Assembly: GCA_015039365.1 (NCBI GenBank)
Contig: WION01000025.1
Location: forward strand, 248,001-312,000
Source of the DNA: Amanita rubescens
Lineage: Eukaryota; Basidiomycota; Agaricomycetes; Agaricales; Amanitaceae
Reading direction: 5' to 3'
DNA: 64,000 nt
Shown: one piece after another, positions 23,273-34,868 of the stretch
Numbering within the stretch: the stretch's first letter is position 1
Layout of the letters: every line of letters starts with the position of its first letter
Notes under the pieces: model-generated
Database searches by the model: none
What the model was told of the DNA's origin: nothing
The model's input: the letters and a program-made list of their open reading frames with translations, nothing else
Program-made: the position numbers and the translations under genes

Positions 23273-24312
23273 GGAGACCCAACTTCCCATGGTTACGATG
23301 AGTCGCCACCACTTCCCCCTCTGCTTCCATTGATGACACTTCCTGTGCTGAGGCAAAAACCGAATGCGAGCCTGAAAACAATGCGGATGGCGACACCAAC
23401 ATCATTGTGGGCCAGAACGGCCATGTCTCTCGATTGCGTATCCACAAATGTAGCACGGCGTGCTACTAGTTCTCAAGGGCGTGAGACAGCCCGCAATGAA
23501 TTGCTGTGCGCGTTTATATGACCTGTACAGTTCCCCGGGCCTACTACCAACCATTACTTGGTGGCATTCTCGACACTTACAACATGATCAAGGACAAATG
23601 CCAACACTATTATGATATGTAGTTCAAGTATTGAAAATAATGTAAAGTACTTGCGAAAAAAGGGGGTGATGAATGGTAGTAAATGAAAAGGACCACGTAA
23701 ATTATAATATGGCTTGGATGTGGCAAGTATTCGGATTGCTACTACTACTTACTACACCGCGACTGACACCGTTCGGCTTGAACTCACACCCTGCTTGCAA
23801 ATCAATCCGATGTGGTGTTGGTGATTCTGAATGACTTACCTCTTTGCACACCGGTTAGCTTGTTGATGCTGGCTAACAGTGGGATGCTTGTCGGTAGAAT
23901 TGGGCTTGTACTCTCCATCAGTTTCATTATCTGAGTCGGCACGGCTGGCACCAACTCCGGCGTCATCCGAATTGCGGGACCTCCGACTCGTCTTCTTTCG
24001 CTTGTTAGAATGGGAGTGTTCTTCAGGATCAGAGTCCTCGTCATGAGCGCGGGCTTTCCTCTTCTTCCCTTTGTCGGAGCATGTGCGTCGTGCAGGCGTA
24101 TTGATCTTGCCACTTTCAATTTGAGCATCGCGCTCATCTTCGAGCTGTTCAAATTCTTCCTGTGTTAGCTTCTTCCAATAAGTGGTTCCCTGTTTCCATC
24201 TACACAGCAACCTCTCAGCGAGTGTATCGATAGAGCTGGATGCATCACTCAAGTTAACAAATTCTACCTTGGAAGGCCAGCCCTCGATGATTACACGGTA
24301 TCTCTTCACCAC

Positions 24313-25400
24313 TAGTGTTTTAAAGTCCGGTCCGGTCCGGTCTTTATTGCCTTTTTAGGAAAGACCGAGACTGGACCGGTCCCAGGGTGTCCCTGATATC
24401 AAAAAGACCAGAACCAGACCGCTTAAGACCGCTAGACCGGTCTAAATTCAGAAAAAAGACCGGTTAGGACCAGTCTGGACCAGGACCGGTCTTGGACCAG
24501 TCTTGGACCAGTCTAGACCAGTCCTTACATTGTTTTCCATGTCCCTATGGCTCCCATACAATTAATTGCAATGTTGAAATTGATGTAAAACTACGAAAGA
24601 CGACGTAAATATCAATATAATAGTATAAGCCATGCCATCACATGTGAAACCCAGTGTTGCTAACCCTCACCCTCTCATATATCACACCCAACTGCACTCC
24701 AGGTAAGTCAGGAGAGTGCCAAACATTGCCAAAGAGATCACCAAAGAGATCACCAAAGAGAGAATGAAACCCATTGTTGCTGACCCTCACCCTCCCACTG
24801 ATAAACTATACTCCATTGGACCAACTGCACCCTCTCACACTCCCTCTCACACCCACCTGCACTCTAGGGAAGCCACATGAACCATTTTTGACAATACTAG
24901 GAGACTGCCAAACATAGCCAAAGAGAGTCCCAAAGAGAGTCCCAAAGAGAGTGCCAAGATCATACTACCTCAAATGTTAGCCATTTCCTATAGCTGATGG
25001 GTCAAAAAATAACTTGGATGTACTAGAACATAGTTGGATTAACCATGTTCAGAATTTCTTACTTGGAGTGTTGCAACAACAATATTCACAAATTATATAT
25101 AGCTTCAAACAAAAGTTACCATTGTAAGCTCAGATCTCAACCGTTTTGGATGTTTGAGTGCTCAAAAAAAAGCTAAAATATGGTAGAATACAACTGTATT
25201 GGTCACCCTTTGCTATGAGCGGTCTAGACTGGTCTGGACCGGTCTTTTGCGGTTTTTTTGATTTTAAAATTTTAAAAAGACCGGAACTGGACTGCCCTTG
25301 GACCTGCCAAGACCTGAGACCGCAGTCCGGTCCAAATCGGTCCTGGTCCGGTCCGGTTCCGGTCTTTTTCGGTCCTGCAGGACTGGAAATAGAAACACTA
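24313..25400. mobile_element. MITE-A, copy 1
   Basis: TAGTGTTTTAAAGTCCGG at one end, GAAACACTA at the other, with a perfect 8-bp duplication TTCACCAC (24305-24312, 25401-25408). The interior is full of GGTCCGGTC/GACCGGACC words near both ends. The inverted relative is at 37157-38172. No protein. Confidence 0.92.
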
Positions 25401-26551
25401 TTCACCACATTACGGAAATAGAGCTTCCATTCCATCTTTGCCTCGGGAACTCCAGTGACTCGTCCTACTTTAATAGTTGGTAATGAAATGGGATGAAACA
25501 AAGGACTCATGGAGATGGGTGTTGATGATGTCACACACTTGCGCGCGCAAGGTGGAGCGGCGCTCGTTATGGTTTGACGCTGCACCTACCATAATAGGAA
25601 TACATTAGCTATGACCCGTGTAACCGTATTATAGAGGCCTTACCTTTCACTCCTTGAAGCGCATAGCCCTCCATCTTTCCCAGATACTCAATTTGATCAA
25701 TATGCATTGTTTTCTCCATAAAATCTTGTACTCCCGGTGTGGAGATTGAAATACTCTTTAGTGGGATATCAACTGAACCACATGCCGCAAAGACTTGAGT
25801 TTCCATTCCTGAGCGTGAGCGAAGGCCTGCAAGCTAGATAGACAAATATTTCAGCCAGGGCCTGGGTTAAAGGTTTACACGAGCTGAATTAACTCACCAT
25901 GTTTTCGACGACACCCACAGTGGTGACGACATCTCTTACTTTACTCCTTGAAGAAATACGAGTGCCCTTAGCCACCTGCGCCTTGTGTTGCTCGTACTCC
26001 TTATTTAATGCGGCCTTCTCGACAGGCGATAATTTGTGGTATTCGTCTTGCCACTTCTTGACGAGATCTTGAAGTACTCCCTTACCAATAGCACCTGAAA
26101 TGAAGATGAATAGAGGATGGTACATGTAGAATAGTGCTGTTACCATTGCTCGTCTGATTTTCCTTCTCTAACTCACGCTTCTTCCAGATGAACGCATTCC
26201 ATGAGCTAATCTTGCAATGCTTCCCCAGCGATACGGTAGGCCTCATGTGAATGTCAGTTGAGACCTTTTGTAAGCTTTTGTGGTGTTCTACTGCGATTCT
26301 TTCCGATTCTTGACGAATTTTCGACCATAATTCATCCACAGTGTGGTTGTAGTTGGCAGCTGCGACCCGACGGCGCTCGTTTACCTCATTTTGTGCACTC
26401 TTTCCGAGCGGCGGACGTGGCAGGCGTTTTGCTGAGGCCGTTTGTGGGTTATCTTCCTGTGTTGGCTGGATGTCGGTCTGGAACACAAGGCCGCGCATGG
26501 AAGCAACTAGTACCAAGGAAGTTCAGCATGGTGTTTAATGCATAATTATTT

Positions 26552-26846
26552 AAATGGCTGACCAGATCTGCGAACTAGATCAGGGCGCGGATACGTTAAA
26601 ACTTGTAAAGCAGTACCGCATTGATGTACCTCAGTAGTAGTAAACGGGCAATGCTGAAACCAACAAATTAAATTGTAAATCCAACTCGGCATTCAGAAAA
26701 ATGGCTGACCAGATTTGCAAACTAGATCAGGGCGTGGATACATTAAAACTTGTAAAGCAGTACGGCATTGATGTACCTCAGTAGTAGCAAACGGGTGATG
26801 CTGAAACCAACAAATTAAATCGTAAATCCAACTCGGCATTCAGAAA
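26552..26846. repeat. 147-bp tandem duplication inside a cargo-gene intron
   Basis: Two copies with a few substitutions, each starting AAATGGCTGACCAGAT and ending ACTCGGCATTCAGAAAA. Lies between coding blocks of the KDZ-1 cargo gene. Confidence 0.9.
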
Positions 26847-27686
26847 AATAAACAACCAGGGATGATCAGTAGTACGCAAGATAGAAAAAAAAGACGGCAA
26901 TCGAGATTATACACATGAAGAAGGAAAACAATATGACCTTTATGCTCAGCCCGTACTTTGTCTGGGGCTAGTATCCACTTAGTACTTGCTAGTAGTAAAG
27001 AAGCAAATAAAATCCCACCTTCTGTTTTGTACTTTCCTGCGTGATATCAGCCAGCAATGCCTTTGACATCAATTTTGCCTGCGCGGTAGTCAAGCCCCAT
27101 TTGGGGCTGTGGAGAACCTCCTCCCAACGGCTGCTACGGATGGTACAAACTAGTTTGCGAAGGCGTGGGATGACTGTGTCCGCTATACCAAAATGGTCCA
27201 AGATCTTATTTGTCTTTTCGCCGATGCTGATGATGGCGGCCACCTGCAAATTGGTCGTCTCCGTACCTGTTATGTAACTTGAGAAATTTGAATTTACACT
27301 ACCCCTTTGGTACAACACACCGTATACAATTGCAGGGTTCTCGTGCTGTGAGTGTGAACTCACGAGTGGCATTTCTCTTTTTGGTGTGTGTGGAAAAGTG
27401 GAGCTGTCCAGGTTCTCGCCCGCATTGCAAGTGTCTTCAAGCTCAAAATGCATGATGTCGCTAAGAGATGAGTTGCTACGCGAATGTGAATGAGTTGAGT
27501 GAAACGGCCCAGGAGTGGGAGTCTTAGTAGTGGGAGTCTTTGACGTTCATGATGGGGTATTCATGGTTGAAATGTCTTGCGCGAGAGTATGCTTGGGTCT
27601 GCAACGAGCGCGCAAATACCCAGACCCGGCACTCTCGAATGAGGGCAAGTGAGCAGGTCCTTGGATATGTAGTTGTTCCGCAGAAG

Positions 27687-28480
27687 CTATGTTAACGAAA
27701 GAATCAGTAAGGGAGAGAAAGACACGTGTGATGACCTACAGTATGGTAAAATCCCAGGTTTTTTGGAATCAGATGCATACCGCATGGCAAAGCGACGGAG
27801 GTGAGGAATGGCAACATGATCTCCGAATCCCTGAATCATATACGCCAGCCGCTCCTGCATTCCCTCCATGTCGACCAAGTAGGGAGTACAGAACGTGTCA
27901 ACCGACATGTTTTCTGGTCCAACATCCCGCGAAACTGGGTAGCCAGGGCATTGAAACAAGACGGATACACCACCATCAATCCGATCCAAAGTCGTAAGCT
28001 AAAAATTTGTCAGTACTGAGTCTCTGTGAATGTGGACATCACGCTTACCGCATCAAACACATCTTCTAATGTACTATCTGCCAACTCTTTCTTCAACTTC
28101 AAATCCGGGCATTCATGAAACGAGTGATACATGGGGTGTAAAACCCTGCCTCTGTCCATCTGATCTTTGTGTACCCCAGATCGGATGATTGCCCAGCGCG
28201 CTGCTGCCCAGTTGCCCGTTGGGTAGGAAAAGCTTCTATCACGGTTTATGGAAACCTCAACACCAGCTGGATTGTAGAGAGGAATGGACATTTGCGGGAT
28301 TAGCGAAAAGAAGAGAACGCGGTTGAAGTAAAGACGTTGCTCTCACCCTAGGTACAGCTCCAATATAGTAAAATTGCCAGGGTCCATCATATCCAGATAT
28401 GATAGAGCACCAATATGACGCTTGGAGATCAGACTCCTCGAGTGCATTCCTGCATGTATAAAGAGAAGCAGAGGGTCTTT
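27687..28480 (-). CDS. KDZ-1 second cargo gene, unrecognised
   Basis: Three coding-like blocks: ALEESDLQASYWCSIISGYD then GPWQFYYIGAVPR ending at a GTGAGA donor (about 28440-28345); GVEVSINRDRSFSYPTGNWA, ARWAIIRSGVHKDQMDRGRV and LADSTLEDVFDAVS (about 28265-28040); and LDRIDGGVSVLFQCPGYPVS, VDTFCTPYLVDMEGMQERLA and FGDHVAIPHLRRFAMRY (about 27995-27770). Blocks are joined by plausible short introns and no stop interrupts them. I do not recognise a domain. Its placement between the HMG-like cargo gene and the transposase, in the same orientation, marks it as KDZ cargo. The 5' end may extend beyond 28480. Nothing is recognised between 28481 and 29318. Confidence 0.5.
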
Positions 28481-29318
28481 GCGCTTGGAAGCAACAGATT
28501 GCTGTTGCTGCGCAATGCTCGCGCTGTATTATGAATCACTGGACACGTGTCTGCCGCACTGTCTCCACATCAAAAACAGGTAAGGTACGAGTCGATATCA
28601 CCAGAACAAGTAGCAACTTGCTTGATATTTATGAGATAAGGTACTGGAACTGGTTCACTCTCAATCGATAAAGACATCTGATCAATCGGATAGTAATCGG
28701 ATGGGATCAAGAGCATCCTAGGTGAGGAGGCAATACGACAGCAAGCTGTGGATTGATCTACTACAGTAGTAATATGATATATATCTGGCAGGGTTCGTTC
28801 GTTTTTTGCGCCTCAGGAGAATGAGTTTGTTGTATGCTCAGCACTGGCAGAGTTCCGTGACATGGCATTGGTCAAGGTGAAGAGTCAGTGTTGCAGTAGT
28901 ACAGAGTCCGAGTCCTTCATGGAGCTTCAAGTTATTGTGCCTTTGCCATTCAGACTAGATGGATTCAAGTTGTACAAATCAGATCAGGCTTTTCAGCAAC
29001 ACGGCATCCTTCACCAAGCCCGTCGCTTCTTCACTGTTCAGACTTATTATTTTCAGCGACACGCCAAGGCTGGCATTGGTTATTGACTTGAAGATAGTAT
29101 AGATTTTACCTTCACCGAGCTCGTCGCGTCTTCGCTGTTCAGACTTATGACCTTTCCGGTTCATTCTGTTACTTCCAGTGTTTTTTTGCCTTAGATTGCT
29201 CGGCCGTCTACTCAGAGTTGTTCAATTTTGTTTCCTTGCTTGTCAATGGAAAAAATACGACGATTTGATGATATAACTACATGAGAATACGACAGTGATA
29301 AAACTACAAAAATCTGAA

Positions 29319-32300
29319 CTAATCAGACAGATCGACTACGAAATCTGTGACTATTTCAATTTCTCTATCTTCATCTGTCAAATCCTCACCCAATTCGGCT
29401 ACTTCAGCAGCAGGTGTAGGTAGATTATCTGAGATTTGTCCTGTGAAATATGTCTTCGATTTCAATTCCGCAAAACGCTGACAGTGAATTGCGTTCACTG
29501 AAGCTCATAGTTTCTGCCGATATTCAAGCTCGGACGCCAATGGCGCATCCTGAGTCGCCAGTGTTTCAAGTGCTTGACTCATTTTTTCCGTCTCTGTTCT
29601 AATCGAATGGTCCAGTCGATTGATTTCCAGATTCAGCCATTCAAGCTCTTCCTGGGCACAGAGAAGCTTGAAATATTTGATGGCGGCTTCACGATTTGCC
29701 TGTTTCGTCCATCCTGCATGAGATTCGTCTGATACCGTAAGGCGCAAAACGTCGAATTCTGCTAGGAAGCCATACTCCACAATTTTCTTCCAGGACAAGG
29801 GAGGTTTTGCTGGCCTAAGTTTTGCAGCCTGTGTATTGTAGCGCTTAATTGCTTTTCGGATGGCTGCTGACCGTCATTGAAGGGCCCTGGAAATGTAACG
29901 ACGGAGCTTATACCCTGAAGGGATTCAGTTAGGCCGTTGTCAATGCGGAGAAAAATCGGAATACCGGTTCCTGAGGCCCCCATTTTGGTAAGTTCAAACA
30001 ACCGCATGACCACAAGCCGTTCTAATTCGTCAACTGCCCTTTGATATTCCGTAACTACATTTTCTTCATAGTAAGTCTGGTAGTCAGGATGGTTGGCGGT
30101 CCAACGGTTCTTAATACCCAATTTGGCTTCCAGATTTACGATAATATTACCCGTGGCCTCCGTCATTGCTGCTGCCTTGTCTAACCTATTTTTGGCCTGA
30201 ATAATCCGAACGTGGATATCTTCAGTTGCGACAGTATCGAAAACGCTCCTTGCTGCTGCACAGGCGCTGTTAAATTCACCCCTATCCCACAGGTTAGTAA
30301 TTTGACTAAAATAGGAAAAAATAAGAGCGCATACTGCCAGCGGCCTAAATCATTGAGCGCTTTGACGTACTGCCCTTTCAGCGCGCTGAGAGGACTACCG
30401 AGAGACTTGACATTCCTGAAATATTCCTTTTCCTGTTCGTAAAATTTCTCGAAGTCCTCGTCACTTAGCCCAAGGTGTGCCTTCAGCAAAGTAAGCTCGC
30501 TCTCGAGGATCTGAATTGCATCCGCTGCTTCACGGTAGTGATTCACGATGAATTTACCTAAAAGAATTTACTAGCATGAGAATATGCTGAAGACGGCAAA
30601 CTGTACTAACTAAGAAGGGCATATTTATCTTGGTCCCAAAATTTGAAGTGTTCCTCGATCGCTTGTTGGCGATGGAATCGGCTCCCATGTCGCGTATTCC
30701 TTGCTATGTCATTTGACGATGCGAATATGTGTTCACACCCTTCTCCTTCTGTTAGGCCTGTCCCTTTGATGTACAGAGGATGCCAAGACAGCTGGCAGCC
30801 ACGGTTATGTGAGTGTCCATGAAATGCGCCAACCATCATTCGGAGATGTTTGGTGGCTGCTTGCAGACCAAGGCTGCTTTTACCTAGCGTCTTGCTGAAT
30901 GTGCAGCCGATGTCATAGGCGCATCCGATTCGATCACCAATGTCTTCTAATAGTTGGTTAACGATGGCAAGAGGATACTTTGATCTAGGAAATATGGAGT
31001 TAGATCTCTATTACATGGTGCGGGAGTAAAGTTATCACACAATTCTCCGCTCTGGACCATGTTGCATATGTAAAGCACTGTCCGATGACGGCAACAAGCA
31101 ATAAACACCCCTGTCTCATTGAAAAGGGAGAACAATTGTTTGCGGGCCTCTGGATTGGCATTTCGCCATCGTTCATCGCATCCAAAGTTCGTCTCGTTGC
31201 ACTCATCGGCAGTGGAAGACTCGGGGATATGATCTTGTTCCTGAACAAGCTATAATTAGTGATTCTCACCAACCGGAAACAAGGACGGACATACCATGTG
31301 TTGCTGTTCCTGGCATCGTTTTCCGACTCCATGGGGATGTCTTCCCAATCCTAAACAATTGATTAGTAATGTCGCTTCCAGGGAAGTTGTGGAACAAGTG
31401 AATACATCGGTCATATTGTTGTCTACCGGCTCTGGGGCATCTAGATTCTAAACAATTTATTAGTATTCTCGCTTGGGAACAAGCAAGTAGTACACACCGG
31501 GGTTTCATTGTTCCCAAATTTGTCTACCATTTCTCGTGTCAGCCATCGCTCCGAAACTATCTGCCGAGAATCAGGTAATTCGTTGTGAGCTCGGACTTTA
31601 GAGCTGATGCACTTAAGTGAGTTATTTCCATCCATCGCTACCAGGACTGAAAATTCTCCTCCATCTCGTTCACCTGGCGCATGGGTAAAACACGCAGGAC
31701 ACTGGCGTGCGAGACGGTTGAAGGAGTCATGTTTGAGTGCTTTGTCAATTCGGGCATCCACACGGCAACAAATTTCAAGGTATACATCATATACCTCCAT
31801 TAATTGATTCCGTAAATATGAATGATAAGGGATCTATAATTTTCGTGATTGATATGATTAAGTAATAAAAGAATTACGTGCATTATGTAGGTGGCAAAGG
31901 GTCTTGGAGAATGCTTGCAGACTGTACCTGGGACATGCTCGGTGTATCGCTCGGTAGGCAGAAAGGGTAGGCAGGGAGAGGCATACAGTGGGATGCAGCG
32001 GCGAGCACCCAAGGTAGCCGTGGTGTACTAGGGCCTCGTTCGGATATTCTTCTGTCAACAAGCGTTGAAATGATGCACGCTTGTGATCTGATGTGAATCG
32101 CTTTAGATCACTTCAGAGCAAGTACATAAACTTACAAAATAGATCAACTGTTTCAATCTCCAGGGGCACCGCATGGCAATCGGCCTGATTGTCTGCTGCC
32201 ATCGGCATGCTGTCGGAGTGTTTCTGCTTTTGGAAAAGAAGGTATGCATCGACCAGCCTTTCAAGTTGGGTTTCCCAATGTGCTGTGGTATTCTCTGTAT

Positions 32301-33165
32301 GGTTGCGCCGGTTTTGATATTCAGCGTATTTTCTGTCATGGATTAATCAATGTAATACGATAGAATTTTGCAGTTGAATACACACACACCTCCCGGTAGC
32401 AAACACAACTGTCTTAGCTATGTCCGTGAATACCTCAAAATCGCCTCCTTCATGGCTGATTTCCAACTCTTCTCCAGGGGGTGCTATGTTTTGAACAGAG
32501 TCGGTGTCGGCCGTTGAGCCAGTCATATCCAGATCCATGATTGTGACAGCCGCTCGGTAGTCCGGGTCCATTTCTGTGATCTCCGCACGTCGCTGTTCCT
32601 GTACTTGACACATGCGTTCGTTTCTTTTTGACGCCGATACAATGGCTGCCTCTTGGAAGCCTTCCCAATTTGTACGGATGATGGACTTGTGGGAAACTCC
32701 AGCATACCGCAGCATAGTAGGCCGTCGTTGATACATTGGTTCTTCAGTATAGTATGGCGCATAGTATTTAATCGCACTCGTACCTCTTTAATATGGGAGA
32801 ACGCATGTTGACGTGTTAGATCTTTGAAATCTTGCACGAGGCTGTTATGCATCAGCGCATTGTGTTGCCCCTTCAGATCTTCAAGTTTCCGATTGATGCT
32901 TCCAGGAACAATTCATTAACAAAAGTTTGAAAGAAATTTGTAGATACACACCTTATAGATAACGAGTGTTTATCATTCAAAGATGCGGTGGCAGCGGTGC
33001 CCATCAGACCGTGTGAAGTAAATCCCCCGATTAGGCAGTATTCTGAGTCCTTGGTGCGGTGAGGTTTTAGGTTGAGGAGACCGCGGGGAGCGGTGTGGGT
33101 ATGATGTTGGGGTACTATGACTCGTTGATGGTCAGAATCAGACTGCCAGAGCAAAGTCAGGTGGA
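29319..33165 (-). pseudogene. KDZ-1 transposase, degenerate
   Basis: Blocks in KDZ order: an N-terminal region (GLLNLKPHRTKDSEYCLIGG, NALMHNSLVQDFKDLTRQHA); EEYPNEALVHHGYLGCSPLH (about 32055-31990); YLEICCRVDARIDKAL and VAMDGNNSLK (about 31785-31610); LFSLFNETGVFIACCRHRTV (about 31135-31075); AYDIGC (about 30920); MVGAFHGHSHNRGCQLSWHP (from 30836) and GCEHIFASSNDIARNTRHGS; and a helical C-terminus ending FVVDLSD at 29319. The RNase H-like acidic residues probably lie in MDGN, YDIGC and GCEH, by family analogy. Two in-frame TGA codons (about 29504 and 29866) interrupt the C-terminal part, so this copy is inactive unless introns are misread. Several introns of 50-60 nt are visible. Confidence 0.82.
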
Positions 33166-33199
33166 CATAAATCATCGTTGCAACCTTCTCGTGTCAACG

Positions 33200-34029
33200 C
33201 CGATCCAGTTGACTCACATCACCATAATCATTCACCCAACTATCCAAATTCTCCTCATTTTAACCCTTCCCCTTCCCGATCTTTTCGTCATCATGCATGT
33301 TCAAACTGTTGAAATTTGTTCAAATTGGATTTGGCATTGGTGCAGTTATTGCAGGTGGTATCTGGAAGGAGGCAGGGTGTCGCTCAATTTAGACGAGATT
33401 ATGAGATTCCGACAACGAGTGATTGAACTTATTCCATGATGTAGATCGTCTACATTCTTCCAGCCAGCACATGAGCCATGTGAAAGATGATATCCAAATC
33501 AGGCAGGTCCTGAAATCACTGCCCCGCTCGGACGTTGTTCAAATGCCTTTCTGATTGCTGCTAGGCTGCTTAATGACATTGGACCTCTTACTTACTGTGC
33601 CTAAGCATCTGAGTGAGTGAAATGTGTATGGGAATTGATCAAAATGGCAGTTATTTCACATTAAAGTCTGAATCAAGTGAAATTAGATAAGATAAAGATT
33701 GTAATTATACATTTTAAGGCTTCAGATCTGCTAACAAATGCAGATAAGATAGAAATTGACATAATCATGCCCTATGTGTCTATATATGAAAAAAGAGCTT
33801 TCTAATGAGCCCCATATCAAACACCTTCCTTTTATGGGCATTAGTGTCTTATTACTATATATGGTATGTGTGGGTGGTGAGAAAATACTTATAAGTATTA
33901 CTAAATCATCCCTTTTTGGGGGCTGACATAATGCCGGTAGGCCAATTTTGGAGACTTGAGCCATTTATTAGTGGTGTAAGGTGCATTGAGCCCAGCATTA
34001 AATGGCTCAAGTTGTGGGAGATACAGGTG
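33200..34029. repeat. KDZ-1 right inverted arm
   Basis: Inverted partner of 22264-23272, about 830 bp, ending GAGATACAGGTG. The transposase 5' end begins just inside it. Confidence 0.8.
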
Positions 34030-34189
34030 GGCACGACTGCAGTTGCGGTCGGGGTCATACAAAATTGGTCTATCTCCACGACTGGTTATGACCGGTCGTG
34101 ACCGGTCGTAACCAATCATTTCAGGGTCCAGATGACTTTGATACATCCACCCCACCAAATGCCTGTAACCCTTAGAATATAGTGTAATA

Positions 34190-34560
34190 ACCCTTAGAAT
34201 AATTGTAATAACCCTATCATTGGGACATAAAAATACTCTGCCCATCCCAATGGTGTGATGGGCGGAGTATTTTAGTATTCTTTTGAAGATTGGGACAGTG
34301 ACATATTGGGATAATCCACAATAAAGGTGGAAAAATACTCCGCCAATCACACCATTGGGATGGGCAGAGTATTTTCCCATTTTTTGAATATTGGGATGGT
34401 GACATATCAGGATAATCTACAATAAAAATAGAAAAATACTCCGCCCATCACACCATTGGGATGGGTGGAGTATTTTCCTATTTTTTTGAATATTGGGATG
34501 GTGACATATCAGGATAATCTACAATAAAAGTAGAAAATACTCCGCTGATCACAGCATCAG
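34190..34560. repeat. Tandem hairpin array in MITE-C
   Basis: About four units of roughly 100-115 bp, each containing AAATACTCCGCCCATC followed a few bases later by GATGGGCGGAGTATTTT, separated by a TTGGGATGGTGACATAT spacer. Every unit can fold into a stem of about 15 bp. Lies in the outer MITE, not in KDZ-1. Confidence 0.85.
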
Positions 34561-34796
34561 GATTAGCAGAAGTGACACATCATAACCAGTCATGACCGGT
34601 CATGACCGGTTGCACATAACCGGTCGTAACCAGTCACGACCGCTAACCCCCAGCTCATGACCGAATATGACCGGTCATGTTGGTCGCAGTCGCAGTCGTG
34701 GCAAATTAAAGAAATTCTGCGACCGGTTCAGTCACGGTCATGGCCATTAGGGCTGCATGACTTAACTTAACCGAACTTGGAAAGACTATCAGTAAC

Positions 34797-34868
34797 CATG
34801 GACTCAAGTTCTTGATGAAGACAGGTTGTCCGCATTACTATTTACCCTCCCCTTGGACGGTTTCGCGT
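34797..34868 (+). pseudogene. hAT transposase, middle exon piece
   Basis: NHGLKFLMKTGCPHYYLPSP followed by WTVSR resumes the transposase frame after the MITE-C insertion and runs into the solo LTR after the TSD GCGT. The same codons continue at 35266 (RDVRLIFAQT). Confidence 0.85.

Larger units (their letters stand above)
23836..27453 (-). pseudogene. KDZ-1 cargo gene, HMG-box-like nuclear protein, MITE-split
   Basis: Exon-like blocks in order on the minus strand: NLQVAAIISIGEKTNKILDH (27270-27200) and RWEEVLHSPKWGLTTAQAKL; AKRLPRPPLGKSAQNEVNER, a helical stretch, then SSWNAFIWKKRELEKENQTS (26210-26145); VLQDLVKKWQDEYHKLSPVE with KAALNKEYEQHKAQ (26070-25980); DIPLKSISISTPGVQDFMEK (25770-25710); KMEWKLYFRNVV (25434-25401); then, beyond the MITE, KRYRVIIEGWPSKVEFVNLS (from 24304) and a Lys/Arg/Asp/Glu-rich tail with KRKK and RRSRR signals. 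The WNAF...LSPVEKAAL segment resembles an HMG box. The family is widespread and uncharacterised in mushroom genomes. With the MITE removed the frame joins exactly, so the MITE is the main lesion. Confidence 0.65.
22264..34029. mobile_element. KDZ-1 transposon with cargo (11.77 kb)
   Basis: Ends CACCTGTATCTCCCGC (left, 22264) and its inverse at 34029, flanked by a perfect 8-bp duplication GGCACGAC (22256-22263 and 34030-34037). Long inverted arms run inward. Inside, all on the minus strand, are a transposase with KDZ hallmarks (29319-33165) and two cargo genes (27687-28480 and 23836-27453), the latter carrying a MITE. KDZ elements are known in basidiomycetes as large transposons that move extra genes. 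Both the transposase and the main cargo gene are broken here, so this copy is not expected to move by itself. Confidence 0.88.
22188..34788. mobile_element. MITE-C (hAT-like), split by KDZ-1
   Basis: Outer ends TAGTCTTTCTAAGTTAGGTT (left) and, inverted on the right, TAGTCTTTCCAAGTTCGGTT. Flanking 8-mers TCAGTGAC (22180-22187) and TCAGTAAC (34789-34796) form a near-perfect 8-bp target duplication inside the hAT transposase reading frame. Without KDZ-1 the element is about 830 bp and consists of ACCGGTCATGACCGGTC-type words and a hairpin array. Superfamily is inferred from TSD length and the TAG start. Confidence 0.85.

Noticed and set aside
25130..25585. 151-codon minus-strand frame across the right end of MITE-A
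   Set aside because: Most of it is the translation of GGTCCGGTC-type MITE sequence; only the part right of 25400 belongs to the cargo gene. The mirror frame at 37116-37427 is the same artefact.
22188..34788. TAGTCTTTC ends taken as the KDZ-1 termini
   Set aside because: Inside them a second perfect pair of ends (CACCTGT) with its own 8-bp duplication was found, matching the KDZ-2 ends. The outer pair belongs to a MITE that KDZ-1 entered.
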